This document shows positions 21,315 through 30,229 of a stretch of DNA of 64,000 nucleotides, in pieces; positions within the stretch are counted from its first letter, which is position 1; the number at the start of each line of letters is the position of its first letter. Origin of the DNA: JACPYM01 sp963699175 (GTDB lineage: Bacteria; Acidobacteriota; Blastocatellia; RBC074); NCBI GenBank assembly GCA_963699175.1, contig OY969418.1, positions 8,990,001 through 9,054,000 on the forward strand, in the 5' to 3' direction. The notes under the pieces were generated by a model. It made no database searches, was not told the DNA's origin, and worked only from the letters and a program-made list of their open reading frames with translations. The position numbers were made by a program, and so were the translations under genes.

Positions 21315-21761
21315 ATGCTCCGAGGCAGCTATAAAGCCAACATTGATGAAAAAGGTCGGGTGAGAGTCCCGGCCGCTTTCAAACGCTACCTTGATGAAGA
21401 GTATGGCGAGACGGATTTCTACGTGACAAGTGTGGACGGTGAATGCGCACGCATCTATCCATTGCGCGAGTGGGAAGCGATTGAAAACAAGTTGGCGCTG
21501 TTGCCCGCGATGGACCAGACCAAGCGCAAGTTTCTCGATCGCGCGAACTATTATGGTCAGATGTCTTCCTTTGACGGGCAAGGACGCATGCTGATTCATC
21601 CGCTCTTGCGTGCCACGGCGGAGTTACTGGGCGAAGTAACAGTCTTTGGGTATTTGACCTATTTGGAAGTGTGGAGCGCGGAGCGTTTTCGGCGCGACCG
21701 CTTGGAAACGCAGCCGTTCGCCGATGAAGACGCAGAGACACTGGCGCGTTTGGGAATTTAG
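21315..21761 (+). CDS. mraZ: Transcriptional regulator MraZ
   Basis: MraZ is a ring-forming AbrB-like DNA-binding protein at the head of the division and cell-wall cluster, which it represses. The 148-residue form from ATG 21315 begins LRGSYKANIDEKGRVRVPAA, the typical first AbrB-like half, and a second half carries FDGQGRMLIHPLLR. An upstream TTG at 21273 would add 14 untypical residues. Direct repeats that look like its operator lie 130 bases upstream. Confidence 0.93.
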   Translation: MLRGSYKANIDEKGRVRVPAAFKRYLDEEYGETDFYVTSVDGECARIYPLREWEAIENKLALLPAMDQTKRKFLDRANYYGQMSSFDGQGRMLIHPLLRATAELLGEVTVFGYLTYLEVWSAERFRRDRLETQPFADEDAETLARLGI

Positions 21762-21951
21762 CCAGGCAGAAAAACAAGACAGGCAGAGAGTTATTAGTAT
21801 CGTTGGCCATTTCCTCACGGTTCAAACGACAAGTTGTAGTTCGGTCTGCGATGTTCGACGCATCGCAATCTTGAACATGTCAGGTAAGAGCAACGGTTAG
21901 CCCTGGCTGCTTTGCAGGGTCTTGGTGTGCTTAAGCCGAGGTAGGTAGTCC

Positions 21952-22953
21952 GTGCTGGCAGATGAAGGGCAAAACGAGATCAGCAAGTTGCACTTGCCGG
22001 TCATGCCAGCCGAATCCATTGCTTACTTGGGCGCTGACCGACCCGCCAATGCGGAAAGAATTTTTGTTGATTGCACGCTCGGTTTAGGTGGGCATACCGA
22101 GTTGTTGTTAGAAGCTTCGCCGCAGCATCGCGTGATCGCAATTGATCGTGATGCTGAAGCGATTGAACTGGCGCGTAAGCGTCTATCACGGTTTGGCGAC
22201 CGGTTGGTCCCCATTCACGCCGACTATCGCCAGATCAAAACTATACTTGAGGAAGTCTTACGGGAGAGGCAGTCCTATACGGTTGCTGGAATTTTGGCCG
22301 ACCTTGGGGTCTCATCATTCCAGCTAGACTCGCCAGAGCGAGGTTTCAGTTTTCGTTTCGATCAAACGGCTGAGCGAGCGGCGCCACCGCTCGACATGCG
22401 CATGGATCGCAGTCAGGGAGAAACGGCTGCGCAACTTGTCAATCGTTTGAGCGAACGGGAACTAGCTGACCTCATCTTTGAATATGGCGAGGAGCCAGCG
22501 TCGCGGCGGATTGCGCGGCGGATCGTGGCTGAGCGCGAAAAAGCGCCCATCACGACCACCGCACAATTGGCCGAGTTGGTCGTCAAGGCCGTTCACCAGA
22601 AAGGCTATTGGCGCATCCATCCGGCTACCCGCACGTTTCAAGCGTTGCGCTTGGCCGTCAACGCTGAGCTGGAAGGGTTGGACCAATTTGTTGCCGACGC
22701 AGTAGAACTGCTCGACACGGGCGGATGCCTCGTTGTCATCAGCTTTCATTCGCTCGAAGACCGCCTCATCAAACAAGCCTTCAGATTTCAGTCTGGTATT
22801 TGCCGGTGCCCAATCAGCCAGCCTGAATGCCATTGCGGGGCCGTCCCGCGTGTAGAAGTGCTCACTCGTAAAGCCGTGCAGCCGGGCGAAGCCGAACTGC
22901 GAATCAACCCTCGCGCTCGGAGCGCCAAGCTGCGCGCGTGCTGCAAGCTGTAA
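21952..22953 (+). CDS. rsmH: 16S rRNA (cytosine(1402)-N4)-methyltransferase
   Basis: RsmH methylates the N4 position of C1402 in the ribosomal P site using S-adenosylmethionine. The 333-residue protein has the family start HLPVMPAESIAYL, the SAM loop DCTLGLGGHTE, the LADLGVSSFQLD motif and the C-terminal VISFHSLEDRLIK. The start is GTG at 21952 with GAGGTAGG upstream. It follows mraZ in the classic dcw order after a 190-base gap. Confidence 0.95.
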   Translation: MLADEGQNEISKLHLPVMPAESIAYLGADRPANAERIFVDCTLGLGGHTELLLEASPQHRVIAIDRDAEAIELARKRLSRFGDRLVPIHADYRQIKTILEEVLRERQSYTVAGILADLGVSSFQLDSPERGFSFRFDQTAERAAPPLDMRMDRSQGETAAQLVNRLSERELADLIFEYGEEPASRRIARRIVAEREKAPITTTAQLAELVVKAVHQKGYWRIHPATRTFQALRLAVNAELEGLDQFVADAVELLDTGGCLVVISFHSLEDRLIKQAFRFQSGICRCPISQPECHCGAVPRVEVLTRKAVQPGEAELRINPRARSAKLRACCKL

Positions 22954-23118
22954 ATAAATAATAAACGGAGCGCAAGGAATGCTTCGGTGTTGCTGGATTC
23001 GAGGTGTACAGAAGAGTCGGTGTGTGATGTAGGTTGTCAATCATGCTCGTAGGCATGATTGAGTCCGACAGCATGAGCTATACCAATGCGCCCCACTTTA
23101 GGTGGTGTGGGGTAACAA

Positions 23119-23676
23119 ATGAAAACAGCAAGAGCGCAATATCGTCCTGGCATTCGCAACACTCAAATTGTCAAACGTCGCTCGGTCAAGCCGACACGCT
23201 TGCGAGCTTCCCATCTCAAACCAGTCCCGCGTAAAAGCCGAACATTGTACCGGCGAACCGCGCCGCGCCACCGCGCACAACTCGTGGCCGTGCGTCCCCA
23301 AGGTCTCAGTGTTTTTAGCTTATTGGCCATAGTCGCTATCGGGCTGGCATTAACGTTTGTGTTGTCTTTGAACTGGCAGCGCCAAGCCTATCAACTCAAC
23401 CAACAGGAAGTGGCACTGCGTTCGAAGCTCTACCAGAAGACCAACGAAGGTCGCCAGCTTGTGGGAGACCAGCAACGCGCGCTCAGTCCGCGCGAGAACG
23501 AATTGCGCAGCCGGCAAAGCAAGCTTGCCCCAGTCAAGCTTGAAGAGCGCACGGTCTCTGCTAAATTGCCCGACAAGCTTTGGTCATCCAGCGGCAAGTT
23601 GAAGGCGGACAATCGTGAACTGGCGCCGGGCAACTCGCCTTCGCCCATGTCACCCGCTGCTCGCTCAAGTCGCTAG
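23119..23676 (+). CDS. ftsL: FtsL-like cell division protein
   Basis: This 185-residue protein is not recognisable by strong sequence motifs but fits FtsL by position (between rsmH and ftsI) and topology. It has a very basic cytoplasmic N-terminus of about 60 residues, one membrane helix (about 64-86, FSLLAIVAIGLALTFVLSL) and a Gln/Leu-rich periplasmic coiled coil. FtsL bridges FtsQ/FtsB to FtsW-FtsI. The leader contains hairpins at 23038-23061 and 23091-23112. The second buries the only G-rich ribosome-site candidate, ending six bases before ATG. Confidence 0.72.
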   Translation: MKTARAQYRPGIRNTQIVKRRSVKPTRLRASHLKPVPRKSRTLYRRTAPRHRAQLVAVRPQGLSVFSLLAIVAIGLALTFVLSLNWQRQAYQLNQQEVALRSKLYQKTNEGRQLVGDQQRALSPRENELRSRQSKLAPVKLEERTVSAKLPDKLWSSSGKLKADNRELAPGNSPSPMSPAARSSR

Positions 23677-23756
23677 CTCAGCAGCGGCAGTCAAGGCTGT
23701 TGGTGGCTGAGTAGGGGTACGTTCATTCTCAATTCTCCTATTTCAAAATCAAGACA

Positions 23757-25916
23757 ATGCAAAACAAACGAAAAAGGGAAGAACTGGAAGATCGAACGGC
23801 GGCGCGCGCCCTCTTGGTGGCACTCTTCGTTTTTGCCTGGATGCTGGCCCTCATCTTCCGCCTGGCCTGGCTACAGATCGTGCGTCACGATGAGTTCATC
23901 AAACTGGCCGCAAAAGGCCAGCAAAAAGAGTTGCGCCTGCCAGCGCCGCGTGGCGAGATCGTAGATCGCGACGGCCACGTGTTGGCGCACAGCGTCTTCA
24001 ACGAATCGCTTTACGCAGACTTGCTGATGCTCAAGCAAGAGGATGACCGGCGCGCCGTAGCTGAGCACATCGCGCCAGTCTTGGGTCTCAAGCAACAAGA
24101 ACTCTTGAGCCAACTCAGCAGTGGCAGCAAATATGTCTGGCTCAAACACGATTTGTCGCCTCCGATGGCGCAAGCGGCGCGCGCCGTGATCAAAGAGCGC
24201 AAGCTTTCGGCACTCAGCTTTGGTCAAGAACGGCAGCGACGCTATCCCAACGACACCCTAGCCGCGCACGTTATCGGCTCGGTTGCTTCGGACGAAGGCG
24301 GGCTGGAAGGTTTGGAAAGAAAGCTTGATACCAAGTTGCGCGGCACGGACGGCAAAGTCGAGCTTGAACAGGACGCGCTCGGTAATGCGTTCAAACGGGC
24401 AGAGACTCCGCCTACCAACGGCGCGCGAATTGTGACGACGCTCGACAGCGCCTTGCAACACAGAGTCGAAGTGATTGTTGACAGCGTGCGCGCCACGACG
24501 GGCGCGGTCAGCGTCACCACTATCGTGCTCGATGTGACCAACAGCGAAGTGCTGGCAATGGCCAACGCGCCGACTTTCAATCCTAACGACAAGCCGCAGA
24601 TCAACGAAGCACGCCGCAATCGCGCGATCACTGATACCTACGAACCCGGCTCAGTCTTCAAGTTGGTGGCCTATGCCGGAGCACTCGAAGAAGGTTTGGT
24701 GCGGCCCGAAGACAAGGTCAATTGCCAAGGTGGCGTGTTCACTCTCGGCAAGCACGTCTTTCACGATTCACACGCCGGAATGGGTACGGTCACAGTGGCC
24801 GAGGCGTTCGCCAAATCGTCCAACGTCGGCGCGATCAAAACCGCGCTCCGACTTGGGCAAGAGCGCTTCTACAACTGGATCAGGCTCTTTGGTTTCAATC
24901 AACGCACGGGTCTCGAATTGCCTGGCGAAGTAGCCGGCTTCTTGCGTCCGGTCGAAAAGTGGAAGGTAGATTCCATCGGCGCGCTGGCCATCGGGCAGGA
25001 ACTCCGCGTTACGCCCTTACAGACCGTCGCCGCCTACGCCGCCGTAGCCAATCACGGCGTGTGGAATAGACCGCATCTGATCAAACAAATCATCGCGCCG
25101 AGTGGCAGCGTGTTGGAAGAAGCCAAAGTGGAATCGAAACGCCTCTTCAGCGAGCGTGTCGCAGAGCAATTGACTGGGATGATGCAATTTGTCGTCACCG
25201 GCGGCACCGGGCGCGCGGCGGGCAGGCTGGCCGGCTACACCGCCGCTGGCAAGACAGGCACGCCGGAGAAGTATGTCAAAGGCATCGGTTACAAATCGGG
25301 CAAATTCACGCCGACCTTTGTCGGCTTCGTCCCGGCCACCAATCCGCGTTTTGCGATCATCGTATTAATTGATGAGCCGAAAGGCGCGCATCAAGGCGGC
25401 CAAATCGCTGCGCCGGCTTTCAACCTGATTGCTGAAGCGGCGCTCACCGAATATTTAGTGCCCCCGGATGACGAGCATTTCCGCGCGGAATTGGCTAAGC
25501 TGATGGAAGCGAGCAAAGCAAAAGAAGCTGCGCAAGCAGCTAAAACCCCCACGCAAACTGCGCCTGTGCCGCAGTCAGCGGTTACGCAAACGGCTGGCGC
25601 AGACAAGCAAGCCCCCCCCCAACAGATTGCACGCACGGACAAGCCGCCGTCCCGCGCGGAGGTGAATGCGCCGAGCCAGCTCAATTCGGCATTGCCAATG
25701 AGCAAAGCTGGCTTGAAGCAGACTACAGCGCCGGCAGTCACGACTGCTAAGGTGATGCCTGATTTGCGCGGGCAAAGTTTGCGCAATGTCGTGCAGGCTT
25801 GTGCCAAATTCAATCTAAATCCCAGATTGATTGGCTCCGGCCAGGCCGTGCGCCAAATGCCGCGACCGGGCACACCGATCAAGCCGGGCGAGACTTGCCA
25901 AGTGGAATTTCATTGA
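23757..25916 (+). CDS. ftsI: Division-specific penicillin-binding protein (FtsI/PBP2-like) with PASTA domain
   Basis: This 719-residue transpeptidase crosslinks septal peptidoglycan. It has a membrane helix at about residues 18-40 and a PBP dimerisation domain. The transpeptidase domain holds the catalytic Ser299 in GSVFK, the SSN motif at about 354 and KTGT at about 499. A long Ala/Gln/Pro-rich linker leads to one C-terminal PASTA domain (from VMPDLRGQSLRN), which may bind muropeptides. The linker is encoded across a run of nine C at 25612-25620, where slippage would remove the PASTA domain. Confidence 0.94.
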   Translation: MQNKRKREELEDRTAARALLVALFVFAWMLALIFRLAWLQIVRHDEFIKLAAKGQQKELRLPAPRGEIVDRDGHVLAHSVFNESLYADLLMLKQEDDRRAVAEHIAPVLGLKQQELLSQLSSGSKYVWLKHDLSPPMAQAARAVIKERKLSALSFGQERQRRYPNDTLAAHVIGSVASDEGGLEGLERKLDTKLRGTDGKVELEQDALGNAFKRAETPPTNGARIVTTLDSALQHRVEVIVDSVRATTGAVSVTTIVLDVTNSEVLAMANAPTFNPNDKPQINEARRNRAITDTYEPGSVFKLVAYAGALEEGLVRPEDKVNCQGGVFTLGKHVFHDSHAGMGTVTVAEAFAKSSNVGAIKTALRLGQERFYNWIRLFGFNQRTGLELPGEVAGFLRPVEKWKVDSIGALAIGQELRVTPLQTVAAYAAVANHGVWNRPHLIKQIIAPSGSVLEEAKVESKRLFSERVAEQLTGMMQFVVTGGTGRAAGRLAGYTAAGKTGTPEKYVKGIGYKSGKFTPTFVGFVPATNPRFAIIVLIDEPKGAHQGGQIAAPAFNLIAEAALTEYLVPPDDEHFRAELAKLMEASKAKEAAQAAKTPTQTAPVPQSAVTQTAGADKQAPPQQIARTDKPPSRAEVNAPSQLNSALPMSKAGLKQTTAPAVTTAKVMPDLRGQSLRNVVQACAKFNLNPRLIGSGQAVRQMPRPGTPIKPGETCQVEFH

Positions 25917-25938
25917 GCCTGGAAGCGCACGCGGAGCT

Positions 25939-26038
25939 GTACCGTAGACTGTCTAGTCTGCGGAGGGCTTAATCTGAATCCTACTGGGGCCGAAGGGCAA
26001 AGTGCCGAGTCTGCGGCAGACTGTACAGTCTACGGTAC
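25939..26038. repeat. Intergenic inverted repeat, ACCGTAGACTGT family
   Basis: Arms at 25939-25963 and 26013-26038 are complementary over about 25 bases. Each arm is itself palindromic (AGACTGTACAGTCT in the right arm). The right arm ends two bases before an in-frame ATG of murE. Confidence 0.8.
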
Positions 26039-26063
26039 GATGCGCGCCTCCAGAGAAACGCGA

Positions 26064-27575
26064 ATGATAACGCTACGAGAAATCGCCGAATTCATCCACG
26101 CCAAAATCTATGGCGAGCATAGAAGCGGCAAGTTGAATGCTGTAGTTGAAGCAACCAACTCGGCGGTTACACACGATTCGCGGCGCGTGATACCCGGCGG
26201 GTTGTTTGTGGCGATTACGGGAGCGCAGACCGACGGCAATCGGTACGTTGGCGAGGCGCTCAAGCGTGGTGTGCAGGCGATCATTTCAGATCAGGAGAAG
26301 CCGGCCGACTTCCCCGGCGTCTGGCTGCGCGTGGCCGATGCGCGCGTGGCTTTAGCGACTGCGGCGGCTCTAGTGCATGGCTTTCCTTCACGCTCTTTGC
26401 AACTCGTCGGCGTGACCGGCACGAACGGCAAGACGACCTGCGCGCATCTGGTCGAGTCCATCTTTCACGCGGCAGGGAAGAAGGCCGCATTGATGGGCAC
26501 GATCAATCAACGCATCGGTGACGAGGAAGTCGTCTCTGAATTCACCACGCCGGAGGCTTCCGAGATTCAGAACTTCTTGCGCCGCGCGGTGGCTGCCGGT
26601 TGCACGCACGCGGTGATGGAAGTCTCCTCGCACGCGCTCGAACTGCATCGCGCCGACCAACTCGAATTCGCGGCGGCGGCCTTCACGAATTTGACGCAGG
26701 ATCATTTAGACCTGCACGGCACGATGGAGAGCTACTTCGCGGCCAAGCGCAAGTTGTTTGACGGCAGCATTGGCACGAAGCCGAAACGCGCAGTCATCAA
26801 TGTTGATGACGCTTATGGCCAGCGATTGCTTAGTGAAGTTGAGAAAACGGCGCTCACCTACGCGTTGAATACTGTGGCGGATGTGACGACGGCGCAGACA
26901 GTTTTTGGCTTGGATGGTTTGCAGTTTGTAGCGCAGACGCCGATTGGCGAGATTGAGATCAACTCGCCGCTGGTTGGCCGTCCGTTTGCATACAACATTC
27001 TCTGTGCCATCGGCATAGGCGTGGCGCTGGAGTTCGAGCCTGCAGTGATCGCGCGCGGCATCAATCAATCGCGCGGCGCGGCGGGGCGCTTCGAGCGATG
27101 CAATACGACCGAGGATGACATTACCGTGATCGTGGATTATGCCCATACGCCTGATGCGCTGGAGAATGTGCTGCACACGCTGCGTGACGCGCTAGGCGAA
27201 AGCGAGCGGCAAGTCATCACGGTGATGGGCTGCGGTGGTGATCGCGACAAGACCAAACGCCCGCTGATGGGCGCAGTCGCAGGGCATTTGAGCGATTTGG
27301 TCATCGCCACGTCGGACAATCCGCGCAGCGAAGACCCGCAGGCGATTCTGCAAGACATCCGGCCCGGCCTTGAGCAGGCAGGTAAGCCTTTCGTGCAGAT
27401 CGTTGACCGGCGCGAAGCGATCTTTCAAGCGGTCACGCAAGCACAACCCGGCGCAGTTGTGTTGATTGCAGGCAAAGGACACGAGGATTACCAAATCCTG
27501 CCGACGGGCAAGATTCATTTTGATGACCGCGAAGTGGCGCGTGAAGCATTGGCCGAGCGGCGCGGGCGAATTTGA
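26064..27575 (+). CDS. murE: UDP-MurNAc-tripeptide synthetase (meso-diaminopimelate adding)
   Basis: MurE ligates the third stem-peptide residue to UDP-MurNAc-dipeptide using ATP. The 503-residue protein has the P-loop GVTGTNGKTT, the Mur ligase core and the motif SDNPRSEDP; DNPR is the signature for meso-diaminopimelate rather than lysine. The ATG at 26064 (MITLREIAE) matches the usual start; an ATG at 26040 adjoining the repeat is possible. It follows ftsI in the dcw cluster. Confidence 0.95.
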   Translation: MITLREIAEFIHAKIYGEHRSGKLNAVVEATNSAVTHDSRRVIPGGLFVAITGAQTDGNRYVGEALKRGVQAIISDQEKPADFPGVWLRVADARVALATAAALVHGFPSRSLQLVGVTGTNGKTTCAHLVESIFHAAGKKAALMGTINQRIGDEEVVSEFTTPEASEIQNFLRRAVAAGCTHAVMEVSSHALELHRADQLEFAAAAFTNLTQDHLDLHGTMESYFAAKRKLFDGSIGTKPKRAVINVDDAYGQRLLSEVEKTALTYALNTVADVTTAQTVFGLDGLQFVAQTPIGEIEINSPLVGRPFAYNILCAIGIGVALEFEPAVIARGINQSRGAAGRFERCNTTEDDITVIVDYAHTPDALENVLHTLRDALGESERQVITVMGCGGDRDKTKRPLMGAVAGHLSDLVIATSDNPRSEDPQAILQDIRPGLEQAGKPFVQIVDRREAIFQAVTQAQPGAVVLIAGKGHEDYQILPTGKIHFDDREVAREALAERRGRI

Positions 27576-27604
27576 GATTTGGGATTTGAGATAGGAGCAG
27601 GGCA

Positions 27605-29053
27605 GTGGTACTGCGCGAAATCGCGCGTTTATGCGGCGCGAGCCAAAGCTTACAAACGACACTAGCGGAATTTGAACCGACTGGCTTGGTAATTGATTCG
27701 CGCCTGGTAAAACCCGGCGAATTGTTTATCGCGATTCCTGGCGAGCGGGTGGACGGGCATCAGTTTGTGCGTGAGGTCTTTGAAAAAGGAGCGTGTGCGG
27801 CCATTGTCGTGCACCATCGCTTGGTGGCGACCGGACAGTTTCCGGTTGATCTGGGCGATTACTTCGGGCGCTTGCTCTTTGTCGAAAACACTGCCGCAGC
27901 GATGCAACAACTGGCGGCACGCGTGCTGGCGCAATGGGCCAAACCCATCGTCGGTGTCACGGGCAGCGCAGGTAAAACGACGATCAAGGATTTGACCGCT
28001 CAAGTGTTGGCTGCTGGTGGGCGGGTGCTCAAGTCACTCGGCAATCTGAATACGAGTTACGGCTTGCCGTTGGCCATCGGGCGGATGATTACGAATGGTA
28101 CAAAGCCGGATGACTTTGATCTAGCGGTGCTCGAAATGGGGATGAGTTCGTTCGGCGAGATTGCGCGCTTGACCGACTTGGCGCCGCTAACAGTCGGCAT
28201 CGTCGGCAACGTAGGCACAGCGCACGTCGAATTCTTCGGCTCGCAAGAGCGCATCGCGCGCGCGAAAGCCGAGTTGGTAGACGGCATCAAGCCGGGCGGC
28301 ACAGCGGTCTTGAATGCAGATGATCCGCTGGTGTTGAAGATGCGCGAACGGCGTTCTGATATGGCGATTGTCCGCTTTGGCATCGAACAAGCAGCCGAAG
28401 TCAAAGCGCGTGAGCTGGCTGTGTTGCCGGGCTTGGCTGGCACACGCTTCGTGTTGGCGACACCACAGGGCGAAGCTGAAGTGAGCTTGCCCTTGCTGGG
28501 CCGTCACAATGTTTACAATGCGCTGGCGGCAGCGGCAGCAGGCATCGCCTTCGGGTTGGATACGGCGCAGATCGCGCAACAACTGAATGCGGCGGCGCCA
28601 TCGCAAATGCGCGGCGAGGTCATCCGCTTCGCCAATGATGTGACGGTAATTGACGATTCATACAACTCGAATCCACCGGCATTGTTGCAAGCCGTGCGCG
28701 CGCAAGTCGAAGCGCCCGGCTTCAGGCGGCGCATTGTTGTAGCAGGTGAAATGCTCGAACTGGGCGAGCAGGCCGAAGTCTTGCACCGCGATTGTGGGCG
28801 GGCGATTGCTGAAATGGGCGTTGAAAAATTAATTGGCGTGCGTGGGCTGGCCCAGGCGTTGATAGCTGGCGCGCAAGTTGCTGGCCTGAAAACCGGGCAG
28901 GCCGTCTTTGCCGACTCGCCTGAAGAAGCGGCTGAGCTGTTGTTACGCGATTGCCAGAGCGGTGATTTGATTCTGGTCAAAGGCTCACGCGGCGTGCGCA
29001 CCGAGAGAGTCGTGCAGCGGTTGAAGCAGGAACTTCCACGAGACGAGACTTAG
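27605..29053 (+). CDS. murF: UDP-MurNAc-tripeptide:D-Ala-D-Ala ligase
   Basis: MurF adds D-Ala-D-Ala to complete the UDP-MurNAc-pentapeptide. The 482-residue protein has the P-loop GVTGSAGKTT, the central Mur ligase motif ENFNT-like region and DDSYNSNPP near the C-terminal domain. The start is GTG at 27605, with AGGAG seven bases upstream. The short gap after murE holds a low-complexity GATTTGGGATTTGAGAT stretch that resembles one arm of the other intergenic repeats. Four bases separate it from mraY. Confidence 0.95.
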   Translation: MVLREIARLCGASQSLQTTLAEFEPTGLVIDSRLVKPGELFIAIPGERVDGHQFVREVFEKGACAAIVVHHRLVATGQFPVDLGDYFGRLLFVENTAAAMQQLAARVLAQWAKPIVGVTGSAGKTTIKDLTAQVLAAGGRVLKSLGNLNTSYGLPLAIGRMITNGTKPDDFDLAVLEMGMSSFGEIARLTDLAPLTVGIVGNVGTAHVEFFGSQERIARAKAELVDGIKPGGTAVLNADDPLVLKMRERRSDMAIVRFGIEQAAEVKARELAVLPGLAGTRFVLATPQGEAEVSLPLLGRHNVYNALAAAAAGIAFGLDTAQIAQQLNAAAPSQMRGEVIRFANDVTVIDDSYNSNPPALLQAVRAQVEAPGFRRRIVVAGEMLELGEQAEVLHRDCGRAIAEMGVEKLIGVRGLAQALIAGAQVAGLKTGQAVFADSPEEAAELLLRDCQSGDLILVKGSRGVRTERVVQRLKQELPRDET

Positions 29054-29057
29054 ATAA

Positions 29058-30161
29058 ATGTTCTACTACCTCTTCTACGAGATTCTCTTCAAACGCTACG
29101 CCGGGCAGTGGCCGGTGTTGAAGGTCTTCAACGTGTTTTATTACGTGACCTTCCGCACGGCCTACGCGGCAGTGACAGCTTTGCTGCTGAGTTTGATCTT
29201 TGGCCCTTATGTGATTCGCAAACTGCGCGAGTTCAAGTTCGGCCAGGAGATTCGTGAAGAGGGGCCGGCACATCACCAGGTCAAACGCGGCACGCCGACG
29301 ATGGGCGGAGTGCTGATTATCGGTTCGGTGCTGGTCTCGACACTGCTCTGGGCGAATTTGAAGACGTGGTCGGTCTGGGTAGCGATTGTCGGGATGTGTG
29401 GCAGCGCGGCGGTCGGCTTTGTTGATGATTATCTGAAGATTGCCAAGCAGCGCAACCTCGGTCTGAGGGGGCGACAGAAGATCGCAGGCCAGTTGGTTGT
29501 CGGCGTGTTGGTCAGTTGGTTGCTGTTCAGCGTAACCGATTACAACTCGTATTTGAGTGTGCCGTTTTTGAAAAACCTACATCCGAATTTAACGGTGTGG
29601 GGCTATGCGGCCTTCATCATCTTGGTGTTGATAGCCACGTCGAACACCGTCAATCTGACTGATGGATTGGATGGCCTGGCAATCAGTGTGACAGTGGTCG
29701 CCGCGTCGGCGCTGACCGCATTCACCTACATCACTGGGCACGCGAAGTTTGCCGATTATCTGGACATCCCGCACATACCGGGCGTGTGGGAGGTGACGAT
29801 CTTTGGCGGCGCGCTGGTCGGGGCGAGCCTAGGCTTTCTCTGGTACAACGCGCCGAAGGCCGAAGTCTTTATGGGCGATGTCGGCAGCTTGGGCATCGGC
29901 GGCGCGCTCGGCACGATGGCGGTGTTGATCAAGCAAGAGTTGGTGCTGCCGATTCTGGGCGGCATTTTCGTACTCGAAGGCTTGTCGGTGATGATCCAGG
30001 TCGGCTCGTTCAAGCTGCGCGGGAAGCGCGTTTTCAAGATGGCGCCGATCCATCATCACTTTGAGATGTTGGGCTGGCAGGAGCCGAAGATCGTGTTTCG
30101 CTTTCTGATTGTGGCGATTCTTTTTGCTTTGTTGAGTCTTTCGACGTTGAAGTTGCGGTAG
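29058..30161 (+). CDS. mraY: Phospho-MurNAc-pentapeptide transferase
   Basis: MraY transfers phospho-MurNAc-pentapeptide from UDP to undecaprenyl phosphate, making lipid I at the inner membrane. The 367-residue protein has about ten membrane helices, the catalytic VDDYLK aspartates, the NTVNLTDGLDGLA motif and the C-terminal IHHHFEMLGW motif. The start follows murF by four bases. It is a standard dcw member. Confidence 0.97.
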   Translation: MFYYLFYEILFKRYAGQWPVLKVFNVFYYVTFRTAYAAVTALLLSLIFGPYVIRKLREFKFGQEIREEGPAHHQVKRGTPTMGGVLIIGSVLVSTLLWANLKTWSVWVAIVGMCGSAAVGFVDDYLKIAKQRNLGLRGRQKIAGQLVVGVLVSWLLFSVTDYNSYLSVPFLKNLHPNLTVWGYAAFIILVLIATSNTVNLTDGLDGLAISVTVVAASALTAFTYITGHAKFADYLDIPHIPGVWEVTIFGGALVGASLGFLWYNAPKAEVFMGDVGSLGIGGALGTMAVLIKQELVLPILGGIFVLEGLSVMIQVGSFKLRGKRVFKMAPIHHHFEMLGWQEPKIVFRFLIVAILFALLSLSTLKLR

Positions 30162-30164
30162 TTC

Positions 30165-30225
30165 GGAGTCCCGCCTTTAGGCGGTTGGAAAGAATGTGAG
30201 TCGTGCCGCCTGAAGGCGGTACTCC
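30165..30225. repeat. Intergenic inverted repeat, GGAGTACCGCCTTCAGGCGG family
   Basis: Arms at 30165-30184 and 30206-30225 match in inverted orientation at about 18 of 20 positions, and each arm contains the palindrome CCGCCTnnAGGCGG. It begins three bases after the mraY stop and ends four bases before the murD ATG, leaving no room for a ribosome binding site. Confidence 0.85.
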
Positions 30226-30229
30226 AAAC

